DNA of 42,162 nucleotides from positions 1-42,162 of IMG/VR virus record IMGVR_UViG_3300044823_000057; one strand, 5' to 3'. The notes under the pieces were generated by a model. The model was not told the DNA's origin. It made no database searches and saw only the letters and a program-made list of their open reading frames with translations. Position 1 is the first letter of the stretch. Every line of letters starts with the position of its first letter. The translations under genes were made by a program, and so were the position numbers. Below, one piece after another: positions 29,414-38,083 of the stretch. This stretch comes from a virus.

Positions 29414-30210
29414 AATCATTTCCGCACATATTGAGCAAATTACTTTACGAGCCGCTTTTGATAACGCAAGCGAAGTATTTTGCCATCTGCCGAATCGTTG
29501 AAGCGCGAATGACAATGCCGATGCCCATGCCCGACATGGACGACGAGCCAGATGAGGACGAGGAATATCAAGAGTATCAAAACACAGCAGTTATTCCTGT
29601 GCATGGAATTTTAGGCAAGCACATGGACAAAATGGAGATGATGAGCGGCGGGTGTGATTTGGACAGCGTGAGAGCCGACATTGATTCTGCTCTAGCTGAT
29701 TCATCCATTGAAAAGATTGTGTTTGATTTCAGAAGTCCGGGCGGTTCGGTGACTGGTATTCCTGAACTAGCTCGGCGCATATCGTCAATTAAAGATAAAC
29801 AGACGATAGCCTTTACGGATTCGGAATGTTGCTCCGGCGCACTTTGGTTGGCGGCACAATGCGATTATTTTTACGCAACAGAATCGGCTAACGTGGGTTC
29901 AATCGGGGTTTGGTGCGCGTATTTGGACGTTTCAAGGCAGATGCAGAATGAAGGCGAGAATATGCAAGCCATTAGCGCGGGGAAATACAAGCTCATGGGC
30001 GCATATTGGAAACCATTGTCTGACGAAGAAAAGAAGATGTTGCAAAGTGAGGTTGACCAGATTCATGCGGACTTCAAATCTGCCGTGAACCTAAACCGCG
30101 AAGTTTCCGACGAATTTATGCAGGGGCAAATCTTCGACGGCAAACAAGCGCAAGAAATTGGGCTTGTAGATGGAATTGTTGAGGACTTGGGCGATGTGCT
30201 TGAAATGTAA
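29410..30210 (+). CDS. Capsid maturation protease, S49 family (gpC-like)
   Basis: 266 residues. VIPVHGILGKHMDKM, VFDFRSPGGSVTG and CCSGALWLAAQCDYFYATESANVGSIGV are the S49 core with the catalytic Ser in SGALWLA. SAGKYKLMG supplies the Lys. LLxxQIFDGKQAQEIGLVD-like sequence closes the fold. It cuts scaffold and portal during head maturation. It overlaps the portal gene by ATGA; the scaffold is a separate gene downstream rather than a nested one as in lambda C/Nu3. Confidence 0.85.
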   Translation: MKSFPHILSKLLYEPLLITQAKYFAICRIVEARMTMPMPMPDMDDEPDEDEEYQEYQNTAVIPVHGILGKHMDKMEMMSGGCDLDSVRADIDSALADSSIEKIVFDFRSPGGSVTGIPELARRISSIKDKQTIAFTDSECCSGALWLAAQCDYFYATESANVGSIGVWCAYLDVSRQMQNEGENMQAISAGKYKLMGAYWKPLSDEEKKMLQSEVDQIHADFKSAVNLNREVSDEFMQGQIFDGKQAQEIGLVDGIVEDLGDVLEM

Positions 30211-30222
30211 ATTCTCGGTTGG

Positions 30223-30247
30223 TTGACTTTCTAACCGTTATAGAATG
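30223..30247 (+). promoter_or_regulatory. TTGACTT start-proximal box 2
   Basis: TTGACTT then TTATAGAATG, 22 nt from box to ATG 30245. CCGTT/AATGG can pair with one G-U. Confidence 0.5.
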
Positions 30248-30700
30248 GCATTCAAATTTTTCCGCATGAAGGAAGCCGACGCTAGAATCGTCGAGCTTGA
30301 GGCTTCTGTGGCCTCTCTAACCAAAGAGCGCGATGCGGCAGTTGCCGCAGTTGGCGAAAACCAAAGTGAAATCACGGTGCAAGCCGAGGATTTGCAAAAG
30401 AAACTCACCGCTTCCGTGGCTGATTTAACCGCAGCAAACCAAACCATTAGTTCACTCGAAACCAAACTTAATTCTCTCGAATCTATGAACGCTGACCTGA
30501 CAAAATCCATTGAAGCAAAAGGCAAGGAAGTTGACGTAAAGGTTGCCGCGCAAGTTGCGACCGTGCAAGCCGCGCTTGGTTCTCCCGCCGCGCCGTCTGC
30601 TCCCGTAACCGCTTCTGCTCCGTCACACTTAACAGGCATGGACAGGGTTCGCGCCGCCGCGAGGGCTGACTTGGAAAAAGCCGGTTACGTTCAAAAGTAA
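30245..30700 (+). CDS. Scaffold-like coiled-coil protein
   Basis: 151 residues. Residues ~8-100 are a long coiled coil (VELEASVASLTKERDAAVAA), then a Pro/Ala linker and a basic C-terminal helix (LTGMDRVRAAARADLEKAGY) of the kind that binds capsid. It stands between protease and capsid genes, the normal scaffold slot. Degraded by the S49 protease in relatives. Confidence 0.7.
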   Translation: MAFKFFRMKEADARIVELEASVASLTKERDAAVAAVGENQSEITVQAEDLQKKLTASVADLTAANQTISSLETKLNSLESMNADLTKSIEAKGKEVDVKVAAQVATVQAALGSPAAPSAPVTASAPSHLTGMDRVRAAARADLEKAGYVQK

Positions 30701-30732
30701 TTTCAACATAAACAAATCAAACTCATAACATT

Positions 30733-31725
30733 ATGGCAGATAAATTTCTAACCCTGTTGGACATGACCAAGATGAATGGTTCCGACCAAGCGGTCGGCAT
30801 TGTTGAGGAAGTCCGCACTTACGCTCCCGAAGTCAATGTGATTTCTGGTCGCCCCATCAAAGGCACGACTTACAGGGCTTTGGTTCGCACAGCTTTGCCG
30901 GGCGGCCCAGTATTCCGTCGGGCTAATGAAGGCACGGCGGTTGTGGTCAGCCGTTGGGACCAGCGCGTGAACCAGACCTTCTTCCTTGACGCACAGATGC
31001 GCGTGGATGAAGCTGTGTTGGACGCTTCTGAATTTGGTGCTGATTGGGTTTTAGGCAACGAAGCTCTTGGCGTTACCAAACAGAAATTGATTGCGCTCGG
31101 CAATCAGTTCTATTATGGCAATCCTTCAACTACGGATTTCGGTTTCCCCGGCCTGAACGCTCTGTATGACCCCGCCGCGATGGAAGTTACAGCCAATGCG
31201 GTTGGCGGTCTTGCCGCGACGACTTCGAGCGCGTGGCTGGTTGTTAATCAACCGGATTGTTGCGAATTCATTTACGGCAATAACCAAGGTTTGATGCTCA
31301 AACAATGGGTTCCGCAATATGTGACTGCGACTGACGCGCAATATCGTGCGTTCGTGAACAACCTGTCGGGTTATGTGGGGTTGAGTTTCAACTACACGAA
31401 ATCGGCTTGCCGCATCAAAAACCTTGTGGTTGCTGGCACGGCTAGCAACATGGGTTTGAATGACGCTCTGGTAGCTCAAGCGTTGGCTTTGTTCCCTGTC
31501 GGGACTGTGCCGACTCACTTGTTCTGCAACCGCGCACAACGTCGGCAGTTGCAAATCAGCCGCGCACCAGTGTATTCCTCGACGACCGGCACAACGGCGA
31601 TTACGGCGGCAAGTGCGCTACAATTCCCGCCACTTCCGGTGGAATCCAACGGCATCCCGCTGTTTGTGACGGATAGCTTGGTTCAAACCGAAACCGCTTC
31701 TGCGGCTGGCACAGCAACGTATTAA
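30733..31725 (+). CDS. Major capsid protein
   Basis: 330 residues with no signal or membrane segment. It has the structural texture of HK97-type coat proteins, including FFLDAQMRVDEAVLDASEFGADWVLGNEALGVTKQKLIALGNQ (long helix), AQRRQLQISRAP and a C-terminal GIPLFVTDSL strand, as in phage coats whose ends read (R)IxxVDxI/L. Position after protease and scaffold supports the call; exact family unknown. The ribosome site is weak. Confidence 0.75.
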   Translation: MADKFLTLLDMTKMNGSDQAVGIVEEVRTYAPEVNVISGRPIKGTTYRALVRTALPGGPVFRRANEGTAVVVSRWDQRVNQTFFLDAQMRVDEAVLDASEFGADWVLGNEALGVTKQKLIALGNQFYYGNPSTTDFGFPGLNALYDPAAMEVTANAVGGLAATTSSAWLVVNQPDCCEFIYGNNQGLMLKQWVPQYVTATDAQYRAFVNNLSGYVGLSFNYTKSACRIKNLVVAGTASNMGLNDALVAQALALFPVGTVPTHLFCNRAQRRQLQISRAPVYSSTTGTTAITAASALQFPPLPVESNGIPLFVTDSLVQTETASAAGTATY

Positions 31726-31753
31726 CACTTTAACCATTAAAAACTAAAAATAT

Positions 31754-32158
31754 ATGGCAACTCAAGTTCCTAGCTCGCGGTTAATGCGGGATTACAAGTT
31801 GATTGTAACCCAAGCCGCGCCGAACAACACGAATAACACAACCACTTATCTCGACCTCGGCGACGGCCCGTTCAATCCCGAAGAAATCGAAGTGGAAATT
31901 TCCGTCCCGGCGATTACGGCACACACCACGGCCAACAACCTGCAAATCCAGTTGTATTCAAGCGCAACCTCGTCTGGCGCGGCAGTTGTAAGTCCACTCA
32001 TTGAGTGTGATGTATTGGGTGTTAATGGCACAGGCAGCGTGGCAACGGTGTTCCGCTACAAACTCCCCCCGGGGACTCAACGGTATATCGCGTGGCACAT
32101 GATTGCCACAACCGATAATTGCTCTGCGGCAACCGTGACGTTTAGCATTTTGACGTAA
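31754..32158 (+). CDS. Capsid decoration or minor head protein
   Basis: 134 residues, all beta (YLDLGDGPFNPEEIEVEISVPA, LQIQLYSSATSSG, FRYKLPPGTQRYIAWHMIA). It follows the capsid gene by 28 bp and precedes a strong terminator, so it is likely made in similar amounts to capsid protein. Decoration or head-stabilising role is inferred. Confidence 0.65.
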   Translation: MATQVPSSRLMRDYKLIVTQAAPNNTNNTTTYLDLGDGPFNPEEIEVEISVPAITAHTTANNLQIQLYSSATSSGAAVVSPLIECDVLGVNGTGSVATVFRYKLPPGTQRYIAWHMIATTDNCSAATVTFSILT

Positions 32159-32177
32159 TTTTGGTGGTTCATGTTTC

Positions 32178-32212
32178 AAGGCCAGTTCAGCCAAAAGCTG
32201 GCTGGCCTTTTT
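32178..32212 (+). terminator. Rho-independent terminator after the capsid genes
   Basis: AAGGCCAG (32178-32185) pairs with CTGGCCTT (32202-32209), with an inner CAGC/GCTG pair, followed by TTTTT. It probably makes capsid mRNA more abundant than downstream tail mRNA. Confidence 0.85.
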
Positions 32213-32225
32213 GATTAAAAAGATT

Positions 32226-32457
32226 ATGAAAAAACTTATTCTAGGACTTTTACTGGCGGCTACGTCGGCAATGGCAACGGAGTTTCCATTGGCGTGGAGT
32301 GCCAACACCATCAACGCGACGCTACTCTCGGCGACCCGGTCATTGGGACTATGACGCAATTCAGTTAACCAACGGGAGTTTTTCAGCCACCTATACGGTC
32401 TCGAATGTAACTACGAATCACGCGCTGGTTTTAAGCTGGTGGGATGTGAGTCATTGA
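32226..32457 (+). pseudogene. Frame-shifted secreted protein gene
   Basis: ATG 32226 opens a clean signal peptide (MKKLILGLLLAATSAMA) but stops after 42 codons at 32354. The +1 frame from about 32335 reads GHWDYDAIQLTNGSFSATYT and then VSNVTTNHALVLSWWDVSH, a good C-terminus in the style of this phage's Thr/Asn-rich proteins. A single base change in the 32310-32340 region would explain it. Confidence 0.45.
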
Positions 32458-32491
32458 ATATGGAAAACAACTATGTTAAAGAATAAAATTT

Positions 32492-32824
32492 ATGAACCGA
32501 TTATCAAACGAGATAGTGAGGGGGTTGAAAGACCTAGAGGGGAATCGCGGGTTGGGAAACCTTGCGATAACGTGGAACTCAAACTCTTACGTTACAATTC
32601 CCCATTCATCCGAGAGCTTGCGACTCATGGGCGAAGGCGGATTCAGTTTAAGCAATCATTCAGCGTTTTGTATTAGGACTTCACTGTTTGGTGGAACGCT
32701 GCCAAAATCACGCGAGGCCATCATTGACCCCACTGGACAGGCATTAAAGATTGTCTCTGTAAATGTCTCATCTGACGGTAGTTTTGTTATATTAACCTGT
32801 GAGCATCCGGCACAGATGATTTAG
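32492..32824 (+). CDS. Head-tail joining / neck-like protein
   Basis: 110 residues. The pattern LAITWNSNSYVTIPHSSESLRLMGEGGFSLSN...CIRTSLFGG...IIDPTGQALKIVSVNVSSDGSFVILTCEHPAQ matches small head-completion proteins that follow capsid genes. Predicted to close or connect the head vertex. A larger overlapping ORF from 32473 is a shadow. Confidence 0.6.
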   Translation: MNRLSNEIVRGLKDLEGNRGLGNLAITWNSNSYVTIPHSSESLRLMGEGGFSLSNHSAFCIRTSLFGGTLPKSREAIIDPTGQALKIVSVNVSSDGSFVILTCEHPAQMI

Positions 32825-32864
32825 CAGTTGACAATATCGGGTGATATGTTAATTTCATATTGCT

Positions 32865-33593
32865 TTGAGTGACAACCGAACAAATCAATCTTTGCCGTCC
32901 GCGCCGATGGAAACTTCGCTGTTCGGAGAATCCTCAAAGCAGTCGGTGTTGGGCGGCATAATTTACAGGCCGCAATACTCCATCCTGCCATTAAAAGACG
33001 CGCTGAACGCATCGTGGCGCGGTTATCACCTATCCGAGAAGATGGACGGTGTCTATGCCGTGCGTCGGTTTAATGGATGCACCGTAACAGGTGAGTCCAT
33101 GAAGGACGGAAGATTCTTTGCGTGGGACATTCCGATTGCGTTTGGCGAGGACATTCGAGGCGGGGCATGGCGCGAGCGCGAGCAAGCGTTGACTCAATTA
33201 TTCTCAAGGTTGAACCCTAAACTTAATTGGTTTCGTTGTGTTACCGGAAGCAGCTCGGAATTTATAGAGGCGGTGCTGGCGAACGGCGGCGAGGGTGTAG
33301 TCGCAAAGCCATTTGACTCTCCATTCGGTTACGATTGGCAGAAAATAAAGCGCAGCGAAACACACGATTGTATCGTTACAGAAAAGCATCCGTCTAAACT
33401 GTCTGTGCATCTTTTAGAGAATGGGACGGATAGGGGATGGTGCGCCGTGCTTGGCGGCGATTACTTTAATGGATTTGAGTTGGACAAAATCAGCATTGGT
33501 GATGTCATTGAAATTGAATGTTACGGAATCACGGCGAATGACAAATTTCGAGAACCCCGCTATTGTCGTCAGAGATTGGATAAAAATGGCTAA
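32865..33593 (+). CDS. ATP-dependent DNA ligase-like nucleotidyltransferase
   Basis: 242 residues. Motif I is SEKMDGVYAVRRF (Lys59, the AMP site). Motif III-like FFAWDIP is near 84-90, motif IV EGVVAKPF at 143-150 and motif V WQKIKR at 158-163. A C-terminal OB-like part follows. Size and motifs fit a minimal ATP- or NAD-independent ligase adenylation unit. The position inside the head module is unusual. The start is TTG 32865 or ATG 32907. Confidence 0.7.
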   Translation: MSDNRTNQSLPSAPMETSLFGESSKQSVLGGIIYRPQYSILPLKDALNASWRGYHLSEKMDGVYAVRRFNGCTVTGESMKDGRFFAWDIPIAFGEDIRGGAWREREQALTQLFSRLNPKLNWFRCVTGSSSEFIEAVLANGGEGVVAKPFDSPFGYDWQKIKRSETHDCIVTEKHPSKLSVHLLENGTDRGWCAVLGGDYFNGFELDKISIGDVIEIECYGITANDKFREPRYCRQRLDKNG

Positions 33594-34368
33594 CAACTTT
33601 ACATTTACGGTGAACGATAGGGAGTTCAAGGATGCGTTGCGAAGGCTTGCGAATGTTTCCCCCAAAAGTCTTGCCGAATTGTGTAACCAAAAGGCGTATT
33701 ATATAAATCGCAGGGCTGTTTGGTATGCTCCGCAGGTATCAAAAGAAACAATTTCAACGGAATTAAATCAGGCCATTCCGTTGACGCTGATTAAATCCGG
33801 TAAGAGATTTTCCAGAAGTAAATCTTTGAAGTCAGTCTTTGGTGCTGTTGGTAATCTGGCAAAGGTTGAGGCATATAGTAGTGTCCCATTGCTTGCTTTA
33901 ATAATTCAGGCGCGAGCGAAAAAGGGTCACGCAAGTCCGTGGGCAGGAAAAACGCGGGCTGCTGGTGCTGCGGCTATGTTGGCCGCGATGCAAAGGGTTT
34001 ATGGGGCGCGTCAGAAATCCCGCGCCTATTTCAAGGCGGCATTTGCCACTTGTCGGGATGTTTTTAGAAATGCAACCAAGAAACCACTTCCCTCTGCGGA
34101 TTCTGGAAGTCGCGGAAGCGGGACAACAAAGAGTCTTTCGAGAGACAAGGGCAGAATTGGGGATGCAAAACCCGCCACGCAAGGGCAGAAACCCATTGCA
34201 ACATTTTGGATTGTGTCGCCGAGGCATGATTTGAAGGCGGCGATTGACAAATATGCCACCCCCGCATTGCAGCGGGCATTTGATGAGGAGGCTGGTGATA
34301 CATGGCGCAAGGCAATAGAATTGGAATACAAAGAGCAATGCGCGTTTCTGGGTATTAAAACCTCATAG
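33586..34368 (+). CDS. Neck / HK97 gp10-like protein with basic insert
   Basis: 260 residues from ATG 33586 (MANNFTFTVNDREFKDAL), overlapping the ligase stop by 8 bp; the longer frame back to 33421 lies inside the ligase. REFKDALRRLANVSPKSLAEL...RAVWYAP is the gp10-like beginning and LKAAIDKYATPALQRAFDEEAGDTWRKAIELEY the usual end. A basic Ser/Gly/Lys-rich middle (~150-210) is extra. Joins head to tail. Confidence 0.65.
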   Translation: MANNFTFTVNDREFKDALRRLANVSPKSLAELCNQKAYYINRRAVWYAPQVSKETISTELNQAIPLTLIKSGKRFSRSKSLKSVFGAVGNLAKVEAYSSVPLLALIIQARAKKGHASPWAGKTRAAGAAAMLAAMQRVYGARQKSRAYFKAAFATCRDVFRNATKKPLPSADSGSRGSGTTKSLSRDKGRIGDAKPATQGQKPIATFWIVSPRHDLKAAIDKYATPALQRAFDEEAGDTWRKAIELEYKEQCAFLGIKTS

Positions 34369-34371
34369 CCG

Positions 34372-34395
34372 TTGACTTCGTTCCATTTATGAATG
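34372..34395 (+). promoter_or_regulatory. TTGACTT start-proximal box 3
   Basis: TTGACTT then TTATGAATG, 21 nt from box to ATG 34393, with CCATT-tatg-AATGG as in box 1. Confidence 0.5.
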
Positions 34396-34866
34396 GAACT
34401 CGCTGTCAAGATAGAATCTTCCCTAGCCCTTTATCTGGCTTCGTTTAGCACTTGGCCGGACTCGTTACTAGCAGGAACTGCCCCACCCACTTACAGTATT
34501 TTCGCCGGTGAAGCAGAAACAGAGAAAACAGGTCAATCTATCATCTGCTATGTCAACGGCGATTTAGCGGAAGAACCAGCTAGGTCGGGCAATTTCTGGG
34601 CTGATGTTCAAATTGAGCTTAAAACTCCCGTTATAGCCGATACACCAGACGCTACAACGGCTCTGGACAGTCACCAGCAAGCCGCCACGGTGCTTGAACC
34701 GCTTATCCTAGCATCTGACCTATCCAGCCAATTAGAATCGCTTGTAGTCGATTATACGATATTCGGGCTACTGGACAGACAGCCAATTAGGGAAAGAACA
34801 CCCGAATACTGGCTGACGGGCTGGAAATTCAGGCTTTATTGCTGTTCGTCTGCGTTGACACCGTGA
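34393..34866 (+). CDS. Tail terminator-like protein
   Basis: 157 residues. Texture and order match gpU/tail-completion proteins: an N-terminal helix (KIESSLALYLAS), central IICYVNGDL and ADVQIELKTPVIAD strands, and the end VVDYTIFGLLDRQPIRE...WKFRLYCC. It caps the tube after the neck protein. Confidence 0.6.
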   Translation: MELAVKIESSLALYLASFSTWPDSLLAGTAPPTYSIFAGEAETEKTGQSIICYVNGDLAEEPARSGNFWADVQIELKTPVIADTPDATTALDSHQQAATVLEPLILASDLSSQLESLVVDYTIFGLLDRQPIRERTPEYWLTGWKFRLYCCSSALTP

Positions 34867-34871
34867 GGTTG

Positions 34872-34878
34872 TTGACTT
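34872..34878 (+). promoter_or_regulatory. TTGACTT start-proximal box 4 (distant form)
   Basis: TTGACTT followed by CTATAGAAAG as in box 2, but 43 nt from the ATG at 34915. Confidence 0.4.
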
Positions 34879-34914
34879 TTCACCACCTATAGAAAGACAT
34901 AACCAAACAATTTT

Positions 34915-35340
34915 ATGCCAACACAAAACGGTATTCCGGTCAATTTTTCATTCACGACAACTGGCGGCGACAAGGGTTTGACCGCCACAGGGCTTACTGG
35001 GTTTCTCTTGCAAAGTGTGGACTATGAGGATGGCGCGGAGAAAGAGGAAGTCCGCTCATTGGGTGGAGATATTGTTTCCCGTAATTGGTATGATGCCCAT
35101 GTAAAGACCTCGTTAAAGTTTTTCATTTCTGCCGCGTCAAAGAGCGCGGCCATTGCCGCAACTGCGCTGCAAACATCTGGGACTTTCATTAACATTACAG
35201 CGTGTGCAAATCATCCGGCACTTGTGGCTTCAAACTGGGAAGTGCAAAACGGGACAAAGATTACCGGCGACGTAACAAAGTCTGCTGAAATCACGATTCC
35301 ATTAGAAAGCCGATCCGGAATCACGGCAGTTCAAGCATAA
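34915..35340 (+). CDS. Tail tube-like protein
   Basis: 141 residues, beta-rich (IPVNFSFTTTGGDKGLTATG, VKTSLKFFISAASKSAAIAA, SAEITIPLESRSGITAVQA). The GDVTKSAEITIPLE type of strand occurs in tube proteins. It lies between the terminator and chaperone genes, the tube slot. Likely the major tail tube. Confidence 0.55.
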   Translation: MPTQNGIPVNFSFTTTGGDKGLTATGLTGFLLQSVDYEDGAEKEEVRSLGGDIVSRNWYDAHVKTSLKFFISAASKSAAIAATALQTSGTFINITACANHPALVASNWEVQNGTKITGDVTKSAEITIPLESRSGITAVQA

Positions 35341-35352
35341 TTTGAGTGATGA

Positions 35353-36042
35353 ATGACGGAAGCTGCAACATTGGATGGTGCGCTTGACTTGGGACAGTCC
35401 GAGTCTCGTCATTCTTTTGATTCGTTTCGTTCAGCCATACCAGAACCGTTTCAGGTTCTTGGTTTGGAATTAAAGCCACTTTCCATTGGTCGCTATCGCA
35501 GGATGGCGCGTCATGGGGTGGCTTTTGTGTCTGAAACAGCTACAACCGCTTCCATCGCAGATTTACTTCTTGGTGTGGTTATTTGTTCAATGCGTTGTGA
35601 TGAATTTGACACAGCAGTTCTCACGAAGAAATTCTGGAAAGATTTACACCGATGGTCGAAGCATCTTAATCCCCACGCATGGATTGGCATATTTCCCATA
35701 CTAGGAAAATGGTGGCGCAAGAATCACAGCTTCAATTTCGTCGAGAAAATGATGCTGTTTAAGAGGTATATTGACGAGGCTCAAATTTGTCCTGAATACA
35801 TCGTCAAGAACGAATCAAATAGTGGCGGGTCGGCGGCACATTGGTCACATTCAGTCGAGATTGTTTTACGAAGCGAGTTGGGTTGGACGAAAGAAGAAAT
35901 TGATGAAGCCCCGTTGAGCAAGGCTCTATCTGATTATTTCAAGCACATGGAAAATCAGGGCATGATTACCATTTTAACCGAGGAAGATATTAAGATGGCA
36001 AAAGCCAACGCGGATATTATTTCAAACATGGAGGCCGCATAA
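35353..36042 (+). CDS. Tail assembly chaperone-like protein
   Basis: 229 residues, largely helical, ending in an acidic helix (DIKMAKANADIISNMEAA). It sits between tube and tape measure genes, the normal chaperone position. No programmed frameshift to a longer product is apparent. Identity is by position. Confidence 0.5.
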   Translation: MTEAATLDGALDLGQSESRHSFDSFRSAIPEPFQVLGLELKPLSIGRYRRMARHGVAFVSETATTASIADLLLGVVICSMRCDEFDTAVLTKKFWKDLHRWSKHLNPHAWIGIFPILGKWWRKNHSFNFVEKMMLFKRYIDEAQICPEYIVKNESNSGGSAAHWSHSVEIVLRSELGWTKEEIDEAPLSKALSDYFKHMENQGMITILTEEDIKMAKANADIISNMEAA

Positions 36043-36043
36043 T

Positions 36044-37198
36044 ATGGCATTAAAACTTTGGGGCGAAGTTGGATTGGATGGAAGCGGATTTGAGCGCGGA
36101 CTAGCTCGGCTCGGTGCTACTGCCGCTTCCAATCTAAAGAACTTTGTCATTGGTGCTTTCGGTATTTATGGCGTTCAACAGGCCATAATGAAAACCGTTG
36201 AATCAGCCGACGAACTTGTTGTGGCGAGTAAACGACTGGACATGACAGTTGAACAACTTCAAGTCATGCGACAGGCGGCTATGAGGACAAGGACGGATTT
36301 TGCTTATCTCGAAAAGGCATTTGAGGGGTTTAATATCGCAAAGGAAAAGGCATTGTCGGGCGGGAAAGAGGGGGCAGGATTCATGGCCGCGTTTGGCAGG
36401 TTGGGCATGACAAAGGAAATGTTACAATCCCAAACCAGCGCAACAGCGTTCATGGGACAGTTACATCAAACAGCATTAAGCGCAAACTCGGCTGATTTGG
36501 ATGCTTCATTGAGGAAGATTCTGCCGGGGTTCAGAAACTTTGGAGAGATTTTACCGTTCTTAAAAACAGATTTTGCTGCACTCGAAAAGGAGATGAGTTC
36601 GATGGGCGCAATAATGTCTGGAACAACCGCCAATGAATTGAAGGTATTCAAAGATGAGATGGGGCTTGTTGGGACAATCATAACAACACAACTAGCTCCG
36701 TGGCTGGTGAAATTGGGTGAAGCGGCTTATTGGTTGATGGAAAAGTTTCAAGGGGCTGGGGCTTTTTATGGCACTCTTTTGGCGGATTGGGCGCATGGTA
36801 TTTTCAGGGGGTCTGGACAAGATGCCGCCACAGAACGCGACAAAGTAACTGGAGTAATGGATGCGGCGTGGGCTGCCTTTCAAAAGCGTATTGCCGATTT
36901 AACAAATGCCGCAAAGAACCCCATACCACCAAATGCAATAGAAGAAAAAGAAGGCAAGGCTGCTAAATTAAAAGCCTTCCACGAAAAGTCAGGCGATTCA
37001 TTAGTTTCAGTAGGAAACTTTCTTGGGACATCAAGGGGCGGAATTAGCGGACTACAGGAACGGCTTGTGCGACACACAGAGCAGACAGCAAAGAATACAT
37101 CTGCAATGCTTATTGAACTGCGGAAGCGTAATCCCGGCCATAGTGTTACCGGTTCTGCTTTTGGATTGCCGGGCACAACAATTTGGCCATCAACTTGA
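36044..37198 (+). CDS. Tape measure protein (short)
   Basis: 384 residues. An N-terminal helix and glycine-rich membrane-like segment (NFVIGAFGIYGVQQAIMKTV), helical repeats (LVVASKRLDMTVEQLQVMRQAAM), a second hydrophobic stretch, and a C-terminal VSVGNFLGTSRGGISGLQERLVRHTEQTAKNTSAMLIEL helix common at tape-measure ends. At ~1.5 angstrom per residue it predicts a tail of only ~58 nm. Confidence 0.75.
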   Translation: MALKLWGEVGLDGSGFERGLARLGATAASNLKNFVIGAFGIYGVQQAIMKTVESADELVVASKRLDMTVEQLQVMRQAAMRTRTDFAYLEKAFEGFNIAKEKALSGGKEGAGFMAAFGRLGMTKEMLQSQTSATAFMGQLHQTALSANSADLDASLRKILPGFRNFGEILPFLKTDFAALEKEMSSMGAIMSGTTANELKVFKDEMGLVGTIITTQLAPWLVKLGEAAYWLMEKFQGAGAFYGTLLADWAHGIFRGSGQDAATERDKVTGVMDAAWAAFQKRIADLTNAAKNPIPPNAIEEKEGKAAKLKAFHEKSGDSLVSVGNFLGTSRGGISGLQERLVRHTEQTAKNTSAMLIELRKRNPGHSVTGSAFGLPGTTIWPST

Positions 37199-37201
37199 CC
37201 T

Positions 37202-38083
37202 ATGAGCAAAATTACAGGTAATACAGGGGCATTTCAGCAACCGTATGAGGTTCACAAGAACGAATCTGGTGTGCGAACGGTTGTGCCGTATGAAAGCACA
37301 GACCCAAACCAGATTTTAGCATGGCAACTGTCTGCGTCGTTGGCCGGACTACCGTATGACGTAAAATTTTCCTATGGCAAGGGACATATTGACGTTCATT
37401 ATCCGTATGACTTCACAAAAGACCCGAAAACGGAAGTAATAAATCTGTGGGAACTATTTGCACAAAAGGTTGAGAAGGATGTTCTGGATGCAGATTTATC
37501 CAATGGCGGGATTGGACAAATATCTGCAGCAGATGCTTTTCTGATTAAGACCGCTCTTGGTTATTGTGAATCTGGAATACCAGTGGCGGCGAGTTGGTTT
37601 GATACGCCAGTCAATCCCACTGATTTAGTGGATAGCGAAGGCAGTCCAGACCCAAACAGAACGCCGGGAGCATTAACCGACGCTTCCGGACAACCCGTTG
37701 CTCCTGCGGCAAATCCTAGTGGTTGTTATTCTGTGCTTTGCTTGATGTTGCGCGGCGTGAGGTCACACCCAGTTCTTGCCCCATGTTTGCGACACACACA
37801 AACCGCAAACTCTCAATATGCAATTCAGGCATCGTTAACGAATGTAAGTAAAGTATTAAGCACAGCAACATTACAGTCTAATGAGGGAGTTCCTAGTGGG
37901 CTTTTGTTTAATCTGCCAACATTTTCTGCGCCGCCGCAATATGTCGAATCAGCCGGAGATTTGCAATATGGTTGGTATAAGGATTTCCCTACTGTGCGCC
38001 AGATTGCGGGGATGAAATGGAACATTGAGCAGGAATGGCAGTATGGACTTTATTCAGTAAAACTTTATGGTTATCCATTATGA
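37202..38083 (+). CDS. Distal tail protein, hypothetical
   Basis: 293 residues. No family recognised. It begins with a soluble beta domain (EVHKNESGVRTVVPYESTD, FSYGKGHIDVHYPYDF) and has Cys residues late. It is 4 bp after the tape measure, so likely a distal tail or baseplate protein. Coupled to the next gene by ATGA. Confidence 0.55.
   Translation: MSKITGNTGAFQQPYEVHKNESGVRTVVPYESTDPNQILAWQLSASLAGLPYDVKFSYGKGHIDVHYPYDFTKDPKTEVINLWELFAQKVEKDVLDADLSNGGIGQISAADAFLIKTALGYCESGIPVAASWFDTPVNPTDLVDSEGSPDPNRTPGALTDASGQPVAPAANPSGCYSVLCLMLRGVRSHPVLAPCLRHTQTANSQYAIQASLTNVSKVLSTATLQSNEGVPSGLLFNLPTFSAPPQYVESAGDLQYGWYKDFPTVRQIAGMKWNIEQEWQYGLYSVKLYGYPL

Noticed and set aside
33898-34338. 146-residue minus-strand ORF
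   Set aside because: Antisense to the neck protein; no ribosome site and the late module is plus-strand here.
27444-34878. TTGACTT boxes as ordinary sigma70 promoters
   Set aside because: The distance to the TATAG/TATGA element is ~9-10 nt, not 16-18, and no -10 hexamer stands at the right place.
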